From positions 62,001 through 126,000 of the forward strand of contig NZ_OBMI01000003.1 in NCBI RefSeq assembly GCF_900199185.1: DNA of 64,000 bases, written 5' to 3'. The DNA comes from Sphingomonas guangdongensis. Lineage in GTDB: Bacteria; Pseudomonadota; Alphaproteobacteria; Sphingomonadales; Sphingomonadaceae. The notes under the pieces are model-generated. The model was given only the letters and a program-made list of their open reading frames with translations. It searched no databases and was not told the origin of the DNA. Position numbers and translations under genes: made by a program. This document shows positions 16,426-25,084 of the stretch, piece by piece; the first letter of the stretch is position 1; each line of letters starts with the position of its first letter.

Positions 16426-17870
16426 CAGTGGCTCCTGGGCGAGATCTGCGGGTAGGCGGCACGGAACGCCTCGCGCTTGGGCGCGAGGCGGTCGACGAGG
16501 TCGGGTTCGGGCGTCACGACGCGTGCGGTCGGCGGGGCGGCGCAGACGGTCGCGGGATCGCCGCCGTCGACGGCGAGCTGGGCGAGGCGGGCGGCGCCGA
16601 GTGCCGGCCCGACCTCTCCACCCTGAAGATAGACGAGCTCGGCGCCGAGCGCGGCAGCAAGGATGCGTCCCCAATAGCCCGAGCGCGCACCGCCGCCGAT
16701 GACGGCGAGCCGGTCAACCGTAGTGCCGGCGTCACGCAGCGCATCGACGCCGTCCGCGAGCGCGAAGGCGACGCCCTCCAATACCGCCTGCGCGAGCCGT
16801 GGACCGTCGCTGTCGTTGTCGAGCCGCAGGAACGCGCCGCGGACCAGCGGATCGTTGTGGGGCGTCCGCTCGCCGGAGAGATAGGGCAGGAACAGCTCGG
16901 GGCCGCTCGCCGGGCCCACGGCCTCGGCACGCTGGAACAGTTCGGCGGCGCCGCTCGCGCCGGTGATGCGCGCGACCCAATCGACGCACGATGCGGCCGA
17001 CAGGTGGACCGCCATCTGGTGCCACAGCCCGGGCAGGCAGTGGCAGAAGGCGTGCACCGCACGGCCGGGATTGGACCGGAAGTCGCTGGTCGCGACGAAG
17101 ATGACGCCGGACGTGCCGAGCGACAGCAGCGCGTCGCCGTCCTGCACCACGCCGACCCCGGCCGCACCCGCCGCATTGTCGCCGCCGCCCGCCGCGACCG
17201 GCACGCACGGCATGCCCCAGCGCTCGGCAACGTCGGCGGTCAGCTTGCCGGTGATCTCAGACCCCTCGAACAGCCGCGGCATCTGCGCTTCACTCAGGCC
17301 GGTCGCGGCCAGGAGCGCTTCGCTCCACCGCCGTCCCGCCACGTCGAGCCACAGCGTTCCGGCCGAGTCGGACAGGTCGGACGCCTTGTCCCCCGTCATC
17401 CGCAGCCGGACGTAATCCTTGGGCAGCAAAACGGTACGAACCTGAGCGAAGGTGTCGGGCTCATGCCGGCGGACCCAGGCAAGCTTGGGAGCGGTGAAGC
17501 CCGGCATGACGATGTTGCCGCCGACACCGCGAAAGTCGGCGGCCGCTTCCAGTTCCTCGCACTCGGCGAACGAACGGCCGTCGTTCCACAGGATCGCGGG
17601 GCGGAGCGGCCGGTCGTCGGCGCCGAGCAGCGTGGCGCCGTGCATCTGACCCGCGACGCCGACCCCGCGGACGGAGCGGCGGACCGCCGGGTCGATCGCG
17701 CGGACCGCGGCATCGGTTGCCTGCCACCACGCCTCCGGATCCTGCTCGGACCAGAGCGGCTGCGGACGCTGCACCGTCAGCGCGGCGGTGCCTTGCCCGG
17801 CGACCGCGCCGGCCTCGTCCAGCACGACGGCCTTCACGCCGGAGGTGCCGATGTCGATGCCCAGGAACAT
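16425..17870 (-). CDS. xylB: Xylulokinase
   Basis: A 481-residue FGGY-family kinase that phosphorylates D-xylulose to xylulose 5-phosphate. The phosphate-1 motif is [18 protein letters not shown] at the N-terminus; [19 protein letters not shown] and the adenosine motif [10 protein letters not shown] follow. ATG 17870 was chosen because it lies directly before the FLGIDIG core; an upstream in-frame start would read through the inverted-repeat element. It is the second gene of the GH43-xylB-xylA unit and overlaps xylA by 1 nt. The name clashes with the Caulobacter xylose dehydrogenase XylB also encoded in this window. Confidence 0.95.
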   Translation of the reverse strand: MFLGIDIGTSGVKAVVLDEAGAVAGQGTAALTVQRPQPLWSEQDPEAWWQATDAAVRAIDPAVRRSVRGVGVAGQMHGATLLGADDRPLRPAILWNDGRSFAECEELEAAADFRGVGGNIVMPGFTAPKLAWVRRHEPDTFAQVRTVLLPKDYVRLRMTGDKASDLSDSAGTLWLDVAGRRWSEALLAATGLSEAQMPRLFEGSEITGKLTADVAERWGMPCVPVAAGGGDNAAGAAGVGVVQDGDALLSLGTSGVIFVATSDFRSNPGRAVHAFCHCLPGLWHQMAVHLSAASCVDWVARITGASGAAELFQRAEAVGPASGPELFLPYLSGERTPHNDPLVRGAFLRLDNDSDGPRLAQAVLEGVAFALADGVDALRDAGTTVDRLAVIGGGARSGYWGRILAAALGAELVYLQGGEVGPALGAARLAQLAVDGGDPATVCAAPPTARVVTPEPDLVDRLAPKREAFRAAYPQISPRSH

Positions 17871-17883
17871 CAGGCAAACACCG

Positions 17884-17952
17884 CCACCCCGGCGGAGGCC
17901 GGGGTCCAGCATCGGAACACTCGCAACTGGACCGCGGCCTGCGCCGGGGTGG
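17884..17952. repeat. REP-like inverted repeat pair between GH43 and xylB
   Basis: Two imperfectly complementary arms of about 26 nt, 17884-17910 (CCACCCCGGCGGAGGCCGGG and following) and 17927-17952, with a 16-nt spacer. This C/G-rich consensus with CCCCGGC..GGCCGGGGTCCA is familiar to me as a dispersed intergenic repeat of sphingomonads. It lies in the middle of an operon, between the GH43 stop and the xylB start, where the mRNA hairpin could adjust the relative expression of the two genes. Confidence 0.7.
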
Positions 17953-17970
17953 TCAGGTGTGCCATTCCCA

Positions 17971-19095
17971 TCACTTCAGCAGCGGCTCGACGGTCTGGAT
18001 CGTGCCGTCCGCATTGAAGGTCAGCGGCGCGGTCTTCACGTTGCGGAGGTGGTTCTTACCCGACAGCTGGGTGTCGTGATAGAACAGGTGCCACTGATCG
18101 CCGACCTGAACGATCGAGTGGTGGTTGGTCCAGCCCTGCACCGGGTTCAGCACCACGCCGCGGTACGTGAACGGGCCGTAGGGCGAGGTGCCGGTCGCAT
18201 AGGCGATCTTGTGCGTGTCGCCGGTCGAGTAGGTGAAGTAGTAGGTATTGCCGCGCTTGAAGACCCATGACGCCTCGAAGAACCGGCGATCATGGTCGCC
18301 GCCGAGCACGGGCTTGCCCTGCTCGTCGAGGATCTGGACCTCCTTCAGCGGCTCGGCGATCTGCTTCATGCCGGCATCGAGGCGCGCGATGCGCGGCATC
18401 AGCGCGGGCTTGTCGTCCTGCTTTAGGTCGGTGACCCCGGCATCCTTGTTGTAGGTGCCGGTCGCCCAGTTCTGCAGCTGGCCGCCCCAGATCCCGCCGA
18501 CGTAGAGGTAGCTGGTGCCGTCGGCGTCGGTGAACACCGCCGGATCCATCGAGTAGGTGCCCTGCATCGGCTGCGGGTCGGCCTTGAACGGCCCCGTCGG
18601 CGACTTGGAGGTCGCGACGCCGATCCGGAAGATGCCCTGCTTGTCCTTGACGGGAAAGTACAGGAAGTAGGTGCCGTTCTTGTAGGCCGCGTCCGGTGCC
18701 CACATCTGCTTGGACGCCCAGGGCACGTCCTTCACGTCGAGTGCCACGTCGTGGATCGTGACCGGTCCACCGATCCGGTCCATCGACAGCACCCGGTAGT
18801 CGCGCATCGCATACTGATTGCCGAGGTCGTCGTCCGGGATGCCTGCGTCGATGTCGTGGCTGGGATAGACGTAGATGCGGCCGTTGAAGACGTGCGCCGA
18901 CGGGTCGGCGGTGTAGATCTCTTTGACCAGCGGCTGCGACAGGTAGCGCACGTTGGCCGCCGGCGCCGCGTCGCCGGCCGCCGGAGTCGCGGTCTGGGTG
19001 GGCGCGGCGGTGTTGCCGGACGGTGCCTGCGAGCAGGCAGCGGTTGGCAGCGAGAAGGCTGCGGCGGCGAGAAGGGCGAAGCGGGCAGTGGTCAC
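17971..19095 (-). CDS. GH43-family lipoprotein glycosidase (arabinofuranosidase/xylosidase type)
   Basis: A 374-residue GH43 five-bladed beta-propeller enzyme. The N-terminus has a signal peptide with lipobox LPTAAC, so it is probably lipid-anchored. The three acidic residues of GH43 are plausible in TADPSAHVFNGRIYVYPS (base), SMDPAVFTDADG (pKa modulator) and RFFEASWVF (acid). It would remove arabinose or xylose from xylo-oligosaccharides. GTG 19095 follows GGAGACGGACTTC. It is the first gene of a unit continuing to xylB and xylA, with an operator 44 nt upstream. The subfamily and sugar specificity cannot be fixed by eye. Confidence 0.88.
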   Translation of the reverse strand: MTTARFALLAAAAFSLPTAACSQAPSGNTAAPTQTATPAAGDAAPAANVRYLSQPLVKEIYTADPSAHVFNGRIYVYPSHDIDAGIPDDDLGNQYAMRDYRVLSMDRIGGPVTIHDVALDVKDVPWASKQMWAPDAAYKNGTYFLYFPVKDKQGIFRIGVATSKSPTGPFKADPQPMQGTYSMDPAVFTDADGTSYLYVGGIWGGQLQNWATGTYNKDAGVTDLKQDDKPALMPRIARLDAGMKQIAEPLKEVQILDEQGKPVLGGDHDRRFFEASWVFKRGNTYYFTYSTGDTHKIAYATGTSPYGPFTYRGVVLNPVQGWTNHHSIVQVGDQWHLFYHDTQLSGKNHLRNVKTAPLTFNADGTIQTVEPLLK

Positions 19096-19138
19096 GAAGT
19101 CCGTCTCCTGGCTGGCACGCCGTCTGCTGCGGCGATCA

Positions 19139-19152
19139 CGATAGCGCTAACA
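19139..19152. promoter_or_regulatory. TAGCGCTA-type operator O1 (GH43-xylB-xylA unit)
   Basis: CGATAGCGCTAACA, a match to the 14-bp palindrome found eight times in this window, 44 nt upstream of the GH43 lipoprotein start. A second palindrome, GAAGCGCTTC, lies at 19165-19174. LacI-family proteins bind such sites with a central CG step; the LacI gene at 23909 is the likely ligand-responsive partner. Confidence 0.65.
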
Positions 19153-19247
19153 TTACGAAGCAATGAAGCGCTTCGCAAGCGTAACTAGTTATCGAATGAG
19201 ACAGTTCGGTGGCGTGCAGAGTTGCTTCGTCACTGCGCGCCGGTGGA

Positions 19248-21650
19248 TCACGCGATCTCCAGCGTCGCGCTCTTCAGATCGAGCGAGTTCGGCCCGGCCA
19301 TGATCGTGAAGCGGCCGGGTTCGACCACCTCCTGCAACTCGCGGTTCCACAGCGCAAAGGCGCGGCGGTCGAGCGGGACCGTCACGGTCCGCGTCTCGCC
19401 GGGGGCCAGTGTCACGCGCTGGAAGCCGACCAGCTTCTTGCCCGGCTGGGTCACGCTCGCGACCTCGTCGCGGACATATACCTGGACCACCTCGTCGCCG
19501 GCGCGGTCGCCCGCGTTGCGGACGGTGACCGCGACGTCGACCGTACCGGCCGGTCCGATTCGCGCGGCGGAGAGCACGGGCGTGCTCACCTCGAACCGGG
19601 TGTAGCTGAGTCCATGACCGAACGGGAACAGTGGCGCGGTCGTGTCGAACAGGTAGCCGCGGCCGACGCTCGGCTTCGCGTCGTAGAAGAGCGGCAGCTG
19701 CCCGGCGTTGCGCGCGACGGTGACCGGCAGCTTGGCGCCGGGATTGACGTCGCCCCACAGCGCGTCCGCCACCGCGGTGCCGCCCTCCTGACCGGGGTAC
19801 CAGCATTCGAGCACAGCGTTCGCGCGCGCGACGACGTTCGGCCACGATGGCGGACGGCCGTTGATCGCACACACGACCACCGGCTTGCCGAGCGCGTGCA
19901 GAGCGTCGAACAGCGCGTTCTGCTCGCCGAGCAGGTCCAGGCTGGTACGGTCGCCCAGGTGGTTCTTGGCGAAGCCCTCACGGCTGGTCTGCTCGGTGTC
20001 GCCGATCGCCAGGATGATGACGTCGGCGCCTTGCGCGACCATGACCGCTTCCGCGATCAGCGCGCGATTTTTCGCCGGGTCGGCGAGCAGCACCTCGTCC
20101 TCCGAGCGGTCCTCCGACTGGGTGATGAAGACGCCTTGCGCGTGAAGCACCTCCGCACGCCCGCGCAGCTTGGCGCGGATGCCCTCCAGCAGCGAAATCT
20201 CCTGCTTGGGCGCGCCCGAATAGCCGCCCAGCCGCGCAACCGCCGCGTTGGGACCGATCACCGCCACCCGCCGGTGCGCGCCCAGGCGCAGCGGCAGGGT
20301 GCCGTCGTTGGTCAAAAGGCACAGCGACTTCTCCGCCGCCTTTCGGGCGAGCGTACGTGCCTCCGCGTTGCCGGTGATCGCGCGGGCGGCACGCAGGTCG
20401 GCGAAGGGGTTCTCGAACAGCCCGGCGCGAAACTTCAGCGTCAGCATCCGGGCGCACGCCGCGTCGACATCGGCGATCGCGACCTGTCCGTCACGGACCT
20501 GCTGGACGAGGGTGCGGTAGCAGGTGCCGTCCGGCAGCTCGCTGTCGACCCCGGCGTGGAGCGCGGCGCGGGCGCTCGCCTCGCGGTCGGCGGTGACGTG
20601 GTGGATCGTCTGCAGCTCCTCCACCGCGCCGTAGTCGGACACGATCGCGCCGTCGAAGCCCCACTCGCCGCGCAGCACGTCGGTCAGCAGCCAGCGGTTG
20701 GCGTGGCTGGGGATGCCGTCCAGCTCGTTGTAGCTCGGCATCACGGCGGCGATCCCGGTCCGCTCCACCACCGCGCGAAACGGCGGAAAGAAGTGGGAGC
20801 GCAGCTCGCGCTCGGCGATCGGCGCCGGGCCGATGTTGTTGCCCGCCTGCGGCTGGCCGTGGCCGGTCATGTGCTTGAGGGTTGCGAACACCTTGCCGGG
20901 CTGGAGCGTGTGGCCGTTGCCCTGCAGCCCCTCGACCGCCGCCACGCCCATCTCCCCGCACAGATACGGGTCCTCGCCGAAGGTCTCCTCGATCCGGCCC
21001 CAGCGCGGATCACGCGCGATGTCGACGACGGGGGAAAGGGTGATCGGGCTGCCGTGCGCGCGGACCTCGCGGCCGACCACGGCCTGCACGGTGCGCATCA
21101 TGTCGCGGTCGAACGCGCCCGCCATGCCGATCGCCTGCGGGAACATCGTCGCGTCCGGCGCCATGAAGCCGTGGAGCGACTCCTCGTGGAAGAGCACCGG
21201 GATGCCGAGCCGCGTGCGCGTGGTCGCCCAGCGCTGCACCGCGTTGACGAAGCCGATCGTCGAGTCCGCACTGCGCCACCGCGCGCCCGTGCCGCCCGCA
21301 ACCGCCGCTACCGCCGGCCCGCCGCGCCGGTCGGAGGGTCGGGTGATCTGCCCGAAGCTCGCCGGATAGGCGGCGCTCGCCTTGTCGGGATCGAAGTCGA
21401 GTCCGCCGTCGCGCATCACCTGCGACTTGGTGCCCCACAGCGCGATCAGCTGCGCGACCTTCTCCTCCAGCGTCATGCGCGCGAGCAGGTCGCGGACCCG
21501 GAGGTCGATCGGTGCGCGCGCATCCTTGTAGACGGGCGGGGCCGCCGCGAGGGCCGCGCCACCGGGCGTCAGGGCGATGACGGAGGCGGTGCCGAGCCAG
21601 CCGAGCAGCGCACGCCGCGTGGGGCGGAGATGGTGGTCGGCGATCGTCAT
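19248..21650 (-). CDS. GH3 beta-xylosidase/beta-glucosidase, Tat-exported
   Basis: An 800-residue GH3 enzyme. Residues 12-35 form a Tat signal (RPTRRALLGWLG). The N-terminal barrel shows PVVDIARDPRWGRIEETFGEDPYL and KHMTGHGQPQAG. The nucleophile Asp is in IVSDYGAVEELQ. The second domain begins around CLLTNDGTLPL and a fibronectin-III-like domain closes the protein (YFDTTAPLFPFGHGLSYT is the linker). It would release xylose or glucose from the non-reducing ends of oligosaccharides in the periplasm. ATG 21650 gives the Tat signal; a longer frame upstream is non-protein-like. An operator lies 49 nt upstream, shared with the divergent GH67 gene. Confidence 0.93.
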   Translation of the reverse strand: MTIADHHLRPTRRALLGWLGTASVIALTPGGAALAAAPPVYKDARAPIDLRVRDLLARMTLEEKVAQLIALWGTKSQVMRDGGLDFDPDKASAAYPASFGQITRPSDRRGGPAVAAVAGGTGARWRSADSTIGFVNAVQRWATTRTRLGIPVLFHEESLHGFMAPDATMFPQAIGMAGAFDRDMMRTVQAVVGREVRAHGSPITLSPVVDIARDPRWGRIEETFGEDPYLCGEMGVAAVEGLQGNGHTLQPGKVFATLKHMTGHGQPQAGNNIGPAPIAERELRSHFFPPFRAVVERTGIAAVMPSYNELDGIPSHANRWLLTDVLRGEWGFDGAIVSDYGAVEELQTIHHVTADREASARAALHAGVDSELPDGTCYRTLVQQVRDGQVAIADVDAACARMLTLKFRAGLFENPFADLRAARAITGNAEARTLARKAAEKSLCLLTNDGTLPLRLGAHRRVAVIGPNAAVARLGGYSGAPKQEISLLEGIRAKLRGRAEVLHAQGVFITQSEDRSEDEVLLADPAKNRALIAEAVMVAQGADVIILAIGDTEQTSREGFAKNHLGDRTSLDLLGEQNALFDALHALGKPVVVCAINGRPPSWPNVVARANAVLECWYPGQEGGTAVADALWGDVNPGAKLPVTVARNAGQLPLFYDAKPSVGRGYLFDTTAPLFPFGHGLSYTRFEVSTPVLSAARIGPAGTVDVAVTVRNAGDRAGDEVVQVYVRDEVASVTQPGKKLVGFQRVTLAPGETRTVTVPLDRRAFALWNRELQEVVEPGRFTIMAGPNSLDLKSATLEIA

Positions 21651-21698
21651 GGGGATCCTCTCACGCTCGAGAAACGGCGGTTTGCTGCGCCTTGCTCT

Positions 21699-21712
21699 TG
21701 ATAGCGCTACCA
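21699..21712. promoter_or_regulatory. TAGCGCTA-type operator O2 (divergent GH3 / GH67-lacI)
   Basis: TGATAGCGCTACCA in the 120-bp gap between two divergent genes: GH3 on the minus strand and GH67 with the LacI regulator on the plus strand. Control from here would also autoregulate the LacI gene, because it is translationally coupled to GH67. Confidence 0.7.
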
Positions 21713-21770
21713 GATAGCCTGCCCTCGAGCTTGTCAAGCCACGGCGGCCGACGTCGGGCGGGGAGAGGGT

Positions 21771-23912
21771 ATGGACCGGTTGCTGATGGTTGTGGGTGCG
21801 ACGTTGATCGCGCTGTTCGGCACGGCAGCAGCGCGGGCGGAGGATGGCTATGACCTGTGGCTGCGCTACGACGCGCCGCAGTACCGCCAGGCCTGGGCAA
21901 GCATCGGTTCTCCGGGTGCGGTCAGCGCGGATGAGGATCATCCGACGATCCGCGCGGCGGCCGACGAACTGACCCGCGCGCTCGGGCACGATCCGGCGGC
22001 AACCCCGGCGAGCAGCGCGGCCACGATCCTGATCGGGACGGCCCGCTCCCCCCAGATTGCCCGCCTAGGGCTGCCGCTCGCCGGGCTCGGGCCCGAGGGC
22101 TACCTCGTCCGTGCGGTCACTGCGGAGGGCCGGCGGACGATCGTGGTGGCAGCGCGCGAGCCGGTCGGCGTGCTCTACGGCGCCTTCGCGCTCATTCGCC
22201 AGGCGGGGCAGGGCGGCTCGCTCGGCGGGCTCGACCTCAGCGACCAGCCGCGGGTCAGGCTCCGCGTGCTCGACCACTGGGACAATCTCGACCGGCACGT
22301 GGAGCGCGGCTACGCGGGCCAATCGATCTGGGACTGGTGGCGGCTGCCGGCGATCGGCGACCGGCGCTACACCGACTATGCCCGTGCCAACGCCTCGATC
22401 GGGGTCAACGGCACCGTTCTCAACAACGTCAATGCCAAGGCGGACAGCCTCACCGCGCCCTATCTCGCCAAGGCGGCGGCGGTCGCCGACGTGCTCCGGC
22501 CATGGGGTATCCGGGTCTATCTGTCGGCCCGCTTCTCCGCGCCCATCGAGCTTGGCGGGCTGAAGACCGCGGACCCGCTCGACCCTCAGGTTCGTGCGTG
22601 GTGGAAGGTGAAGGCGGACGAGATCTACCGCGTGATCCCGGACTTTGGCGGCTTCCTGGTCAAGGCGAACAGCGAAGGGCAGCCGGGTCCGCGCGACTAC
22701 AAGCGCAGCCACGCCGACGGCGCCAACGCGCTCGCGGCCGCGCTCGCCCCGCACGGCGGCGTCGTCATGTGGCGCGCCTTCGTCTACGCCGACACCGATC
22801 CCGACGATCGCGCCAAGCAGGCCTTTACCGAGTTCAAGCCGCTCGACGGCACCTTCGCCGACAATGTGCTGGTCCAGGTCAAGAACGGCCCGATCGACTT
22901 CCAGCCGCGCGAGCCGTTCCACCCGTTGTTCGGCGCGATGCCGAAAACGCCGCTGATGATCGAGTTCCAGATTACCAAGGAGTACCTGGGCTTCGCCTCG
23001 CACCTCGCCTACCTCGGCCCGCTCTTCGCCGAGACGCTGGCCGCCGACACCCGTGGCAAGGGCGCGGGATCGACCGTCGCAAAGGTGGTCGACGGGTCGC
23101 TCGACGGCCACCGGCTGAGCGGGATTGCCGGCGTTGCCAACATCGGCAGCGACCGTGACTGGTCCGGCTCGATCTTCGACCAGGCGAACTGGTACGCATT
23201 CGGCCGGCTCGCCTGGAACCCGACGGCCGATCCGCAGGCGCTCGCGACCGAGTGGACGCGGCTGACATGGTCGAGCGATCCGACCGTCGTCACGCCGGTG
23301 GTCGCGATGATGATGCGGTCGCGGCAGGCGGTGGTCGACTACATGACCCCGCTCGGGCTCGCCCACTTGATGGCCACGGGTCATCACTACGGCCCGGGGC
23401 CGTGGGTTTCCGATCTCGCGCGGCCCGAGTGGAACCCGAGCTACTATCACCGCGCCGACCGGAACGGCATCGGCTTCGACCGGACCCGCACCGGCAGCAA
23501 CGCGGTCGCGCAGTACGCCCCGCCGCTCGCGCGCCGCTTCGCCAATCCCGCCGCCACGGGTGAGGACCTGCTGCTCTGGTTCCACCACCTGCCCTGGGAT
23601 CACCGGCTCGCCGGCGGCGACACGCTGTGGGACACGCTGGTCCGGCGCTATGACCGGGGCGTCGCCGGTGCGGCGTCGCTGCGGAGCGACTGGGCGGCGC
23701 TGCGCGGCCGGGTGGATGAGGAGCGCTGGCAGCGTACGGCTGAACGACTGGCGGTGCAGGAGGCGGAGGCACGCTGGTGGCGCGACGCCAGCGTCGCCTA
23801 CTTCCAGTCGGTCAGCGGACGTCCGCTCCCGCCCGGCAGCGCCAAGCCGGCCCACGACCTCGACTGGTACAAGGCGCAGTTGTTCCCCTACGCTCCCGGG
23901 CAGGGACAATGA
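21771..23912 (+). CDS. GH67 alpha-glucuronidase
   Basis: A 713-residue GH67 enzyme that removes 4-O-methyl-glucuronic acid from the ends of glucuronoxylan oligosaccharides. Residues 1-23 form a signal peptide, so it is exported. The acid Glu is in KANSEGQPGP and the Asp/Glu pair is in NGPIDFQPREPFHPLFG, the family signature. The length matches known GH67 enzymes. ATG 21771 follows GGGGAGAGGGT. Its stop overlaps the start of the LacI gene as ATGA, so enzyme and regulator are made together. Confidence 0.95.
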   Translation: MDRLLMVVGATLIALFGTAAARAEDGYDLWLRYDAPQYRQAWASIGSPGAVSADEDHPTIRAAADELTRALGHDPAATPASSAATILIGTARSPQIARLGLPLAGLGPEGYLVRAVTAEGRRTIVVAAREPVGVLYGAFALIRQAGQGGSLGGLDLSDQPRVRLRVLDHWDNLDRHVERGYAGQSIWDWWRLPAIGDRRYTDYARANASIGVNGTVLNNVNAKADSLTAPYLAKAAAVADVLRPWGIRVYLSARFSAPIELGGLKTADPLDPQVRAWWKVKADEIYRVIPDFGGFLVKANSEGQPGPRDYKRSHADGANALAAALAPHGGVVMWRAFVYADTDPDDRAKQAFTEFKPLDGTFADNVLVQVKNGPIDFQPREPFHPLFGAMPKTPLMIEFQITKEYLGFASHLAYLGPLFAETLAADTRGKGAGSTVAKVVDGSLDGHRLSGIAGVANIGSDRDWSGSIFDQANWYAFGRLAWNPTADPQALATEWTRLTWSSDPTVVTPVVAMMMRSRQAVVDYMTPLGLAHLMATGHHYGPGPWVSDLARPEWNPSYYHRADRNGIGFDRTRTGSNAVAQYAPPLARRFANPAATGEDLLLWFHHLPWDHRLAGGDTLWDTLVRRYDRGVAGAASLRSDWAALRGRVDEERWQRTAERLAVQEAEARWWRDASVAYFQSVSGRPLPPGSAKPAHDLDWYKAQLFPYAPGQGQ

Positions 23913-25036
23913 CGACCAACGGCGATCCCCCGGGCCTTGACGCTGCGCCGCAACTGTTGGAACCCATAGCGGTGTCCCAGAAGCGTCGGCGGCAGAAGCT
24001 GCTCCCCACCATTAGCGACGTCGCGCGACGGGCCGGCGTCTCCCCGATGACGGTCAGCCGCGTCATCAATGGGGAGGGGAACGTCCGCGAGTCCACGCGA
24101 GAGGTGGTCAAGACCGCGATCGCCGCGCTCAACTATGCCCCCAACCCGGCGGCGCGCAGCCTGGCGGGGGCGGGGCAGCTCCGGATCGGGCTGCTCTACA
24201 GCAATCCCTCGGCCGGGTTCCTCAGCGAGTTCCTGCTCGGCAGCCTCGACCAGGCCGCGCGCAACGACGTGCAGATCGTGGTCGAGAAGTGCGAACTCGG
24301 CGAACATGAGCTGGCGGTGTCGCAGCACCTGATCGACAGCGGGATCGACGGCATCATCCTGCCGCCGCCATTGTGCGAGGCGGCGGCCGTGCTGGAACTG
24401 CTCGCGGAGGCCGGTGTGCCGACCGTGTCGGTGGCGGCGAGCCGGCCGGAGGCGGACATGCTGGCGATCCGGATCGACGACCGCGAGGCGGCGCTGACCA
24501 TGACCCGCCACATCATGGCGCTGGGGCACCGCCGCATCGGCTTCATCCGCGGCGATCCGAACCTGTCGGCAAGCGCGCAGCGCTTCGACGGGTTCGCCGC
24601 GGCGCTGGAGGAGGCCGGCATCGCACTCGACCCGACGCTGATCGCCGACGGGCTGTTCACCTATCGCTCCGGGCTCGATGCGGCGGAGCGGCTGCTCGAC
24701 GTCGCCGATCCGCCCAGTGCGATCTTTTCCGCCAACGACGACATGGCGGCCGCCACGGTCGCGGTCGCGCATCGTCGCGGCCTGGACGTGCCGGGCGACC
24801 TGACCGTCTGCGGCTTCGACGACACTACCCTAGCGACCGCGATCTGGCCGGAGCTCACCACCATCCACCAGCCGATCGCCGACATGTCGCGCACCGCCGT
24901 CGACCTGATCGTGTCCGCCATCCGGCAGGGGCGGGCAGGCGGCGAGGTGGAGCGCCACCACCTGCTCGACTACACGCTGATCCGCCGCCAGTCGGATGCC
25001 GCCCCACGTCGCCGGCCCGGCACCGGAAGCGCTTGA
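23909..25036 (+). CDS. LacI-family transcriptional regulator, likely master of the xylan/xylose regulon
   Basis: A 375-residue LacI/GalR repressor. The DNA-binding domain lies at about residues 34-85 (TISDVARRAGVSPMTVSRVI, then the hinge-helix region NPAARSLAG). A periplasmic-binding-protein-like sensor domain follows (LRIGLLYSNPSAGF, GIDGIILPP, GHRRIGFIRG, AIFSANDDMAA, TVCGFDDTTLA). It starts inside the GH67 stop (ATGA) and is followed 48 nt later by xylD, with an operator in the gap. The many TAGCGCTA palindromes near GH, TonB and xyl genes are probably its targets; Caulobacter XylR, also LacI-type, is a known parallel. The inducer could be xylose or a xylo-oligosaccharide. Confidence 0.9.
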   Translation: MTTNGDPPGLDAAPQLLEPIAVSQKRRRQKLLPTISDVARRAGVSPMTVSRVINGEGNVRESTREVVKTAIAALNYAPNPAARSLAGAGQLRIGLLYSNPSAGFLSEFLLGSLDQAARNDVQIVVEKCELGEHELAVSQHLIDSGIDGIILPPPLCEAAAVLELLAEAGVPTVSVAASRPEADMLAIRIDDREAALTMTRHIMALGHRRIGFIRGDPNLSASAQRFDGFAAALEEAGIALDPTLIADGLFTYRSGLDAAERLLDVADPPSAIFSANDDMAAATVAVAHRRGLDVPGDLTVCGFDDTTLATAIWPELTTIHQPIADMSRTAVDLIVSAIRQGRAGGEVERHHLLDYTLIRRQSDAAPRRRPGTGSA

Positions 25037-25056
25037 CCCCACTCGCTGAATCTGAC

Positions 25057-25070
25057 TGGTAGCGCTCTCA
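25057..25070. promoter_or_regulatory. TAGCGCTA-type operator O3 (xylD)
   Basis: TGGTAGCGCTCTCA in the 48-nt gap between the LacI gene and xylD, ending 14 nt before the xylD start. The position overlaps the leader, so binding would block xylD transcription or its elongation. Confidence 0.65.
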
Positions 25071-25084
25071 AGGAAGAGGTGCCG

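Noticed and set aside
19209..21701. 830-codon open frame antisense to the GH3 gene
   Set aside because: It is a long mirror frame rich in Arg, His and Gln; the GH3 protein on the other strand is unmistakable.
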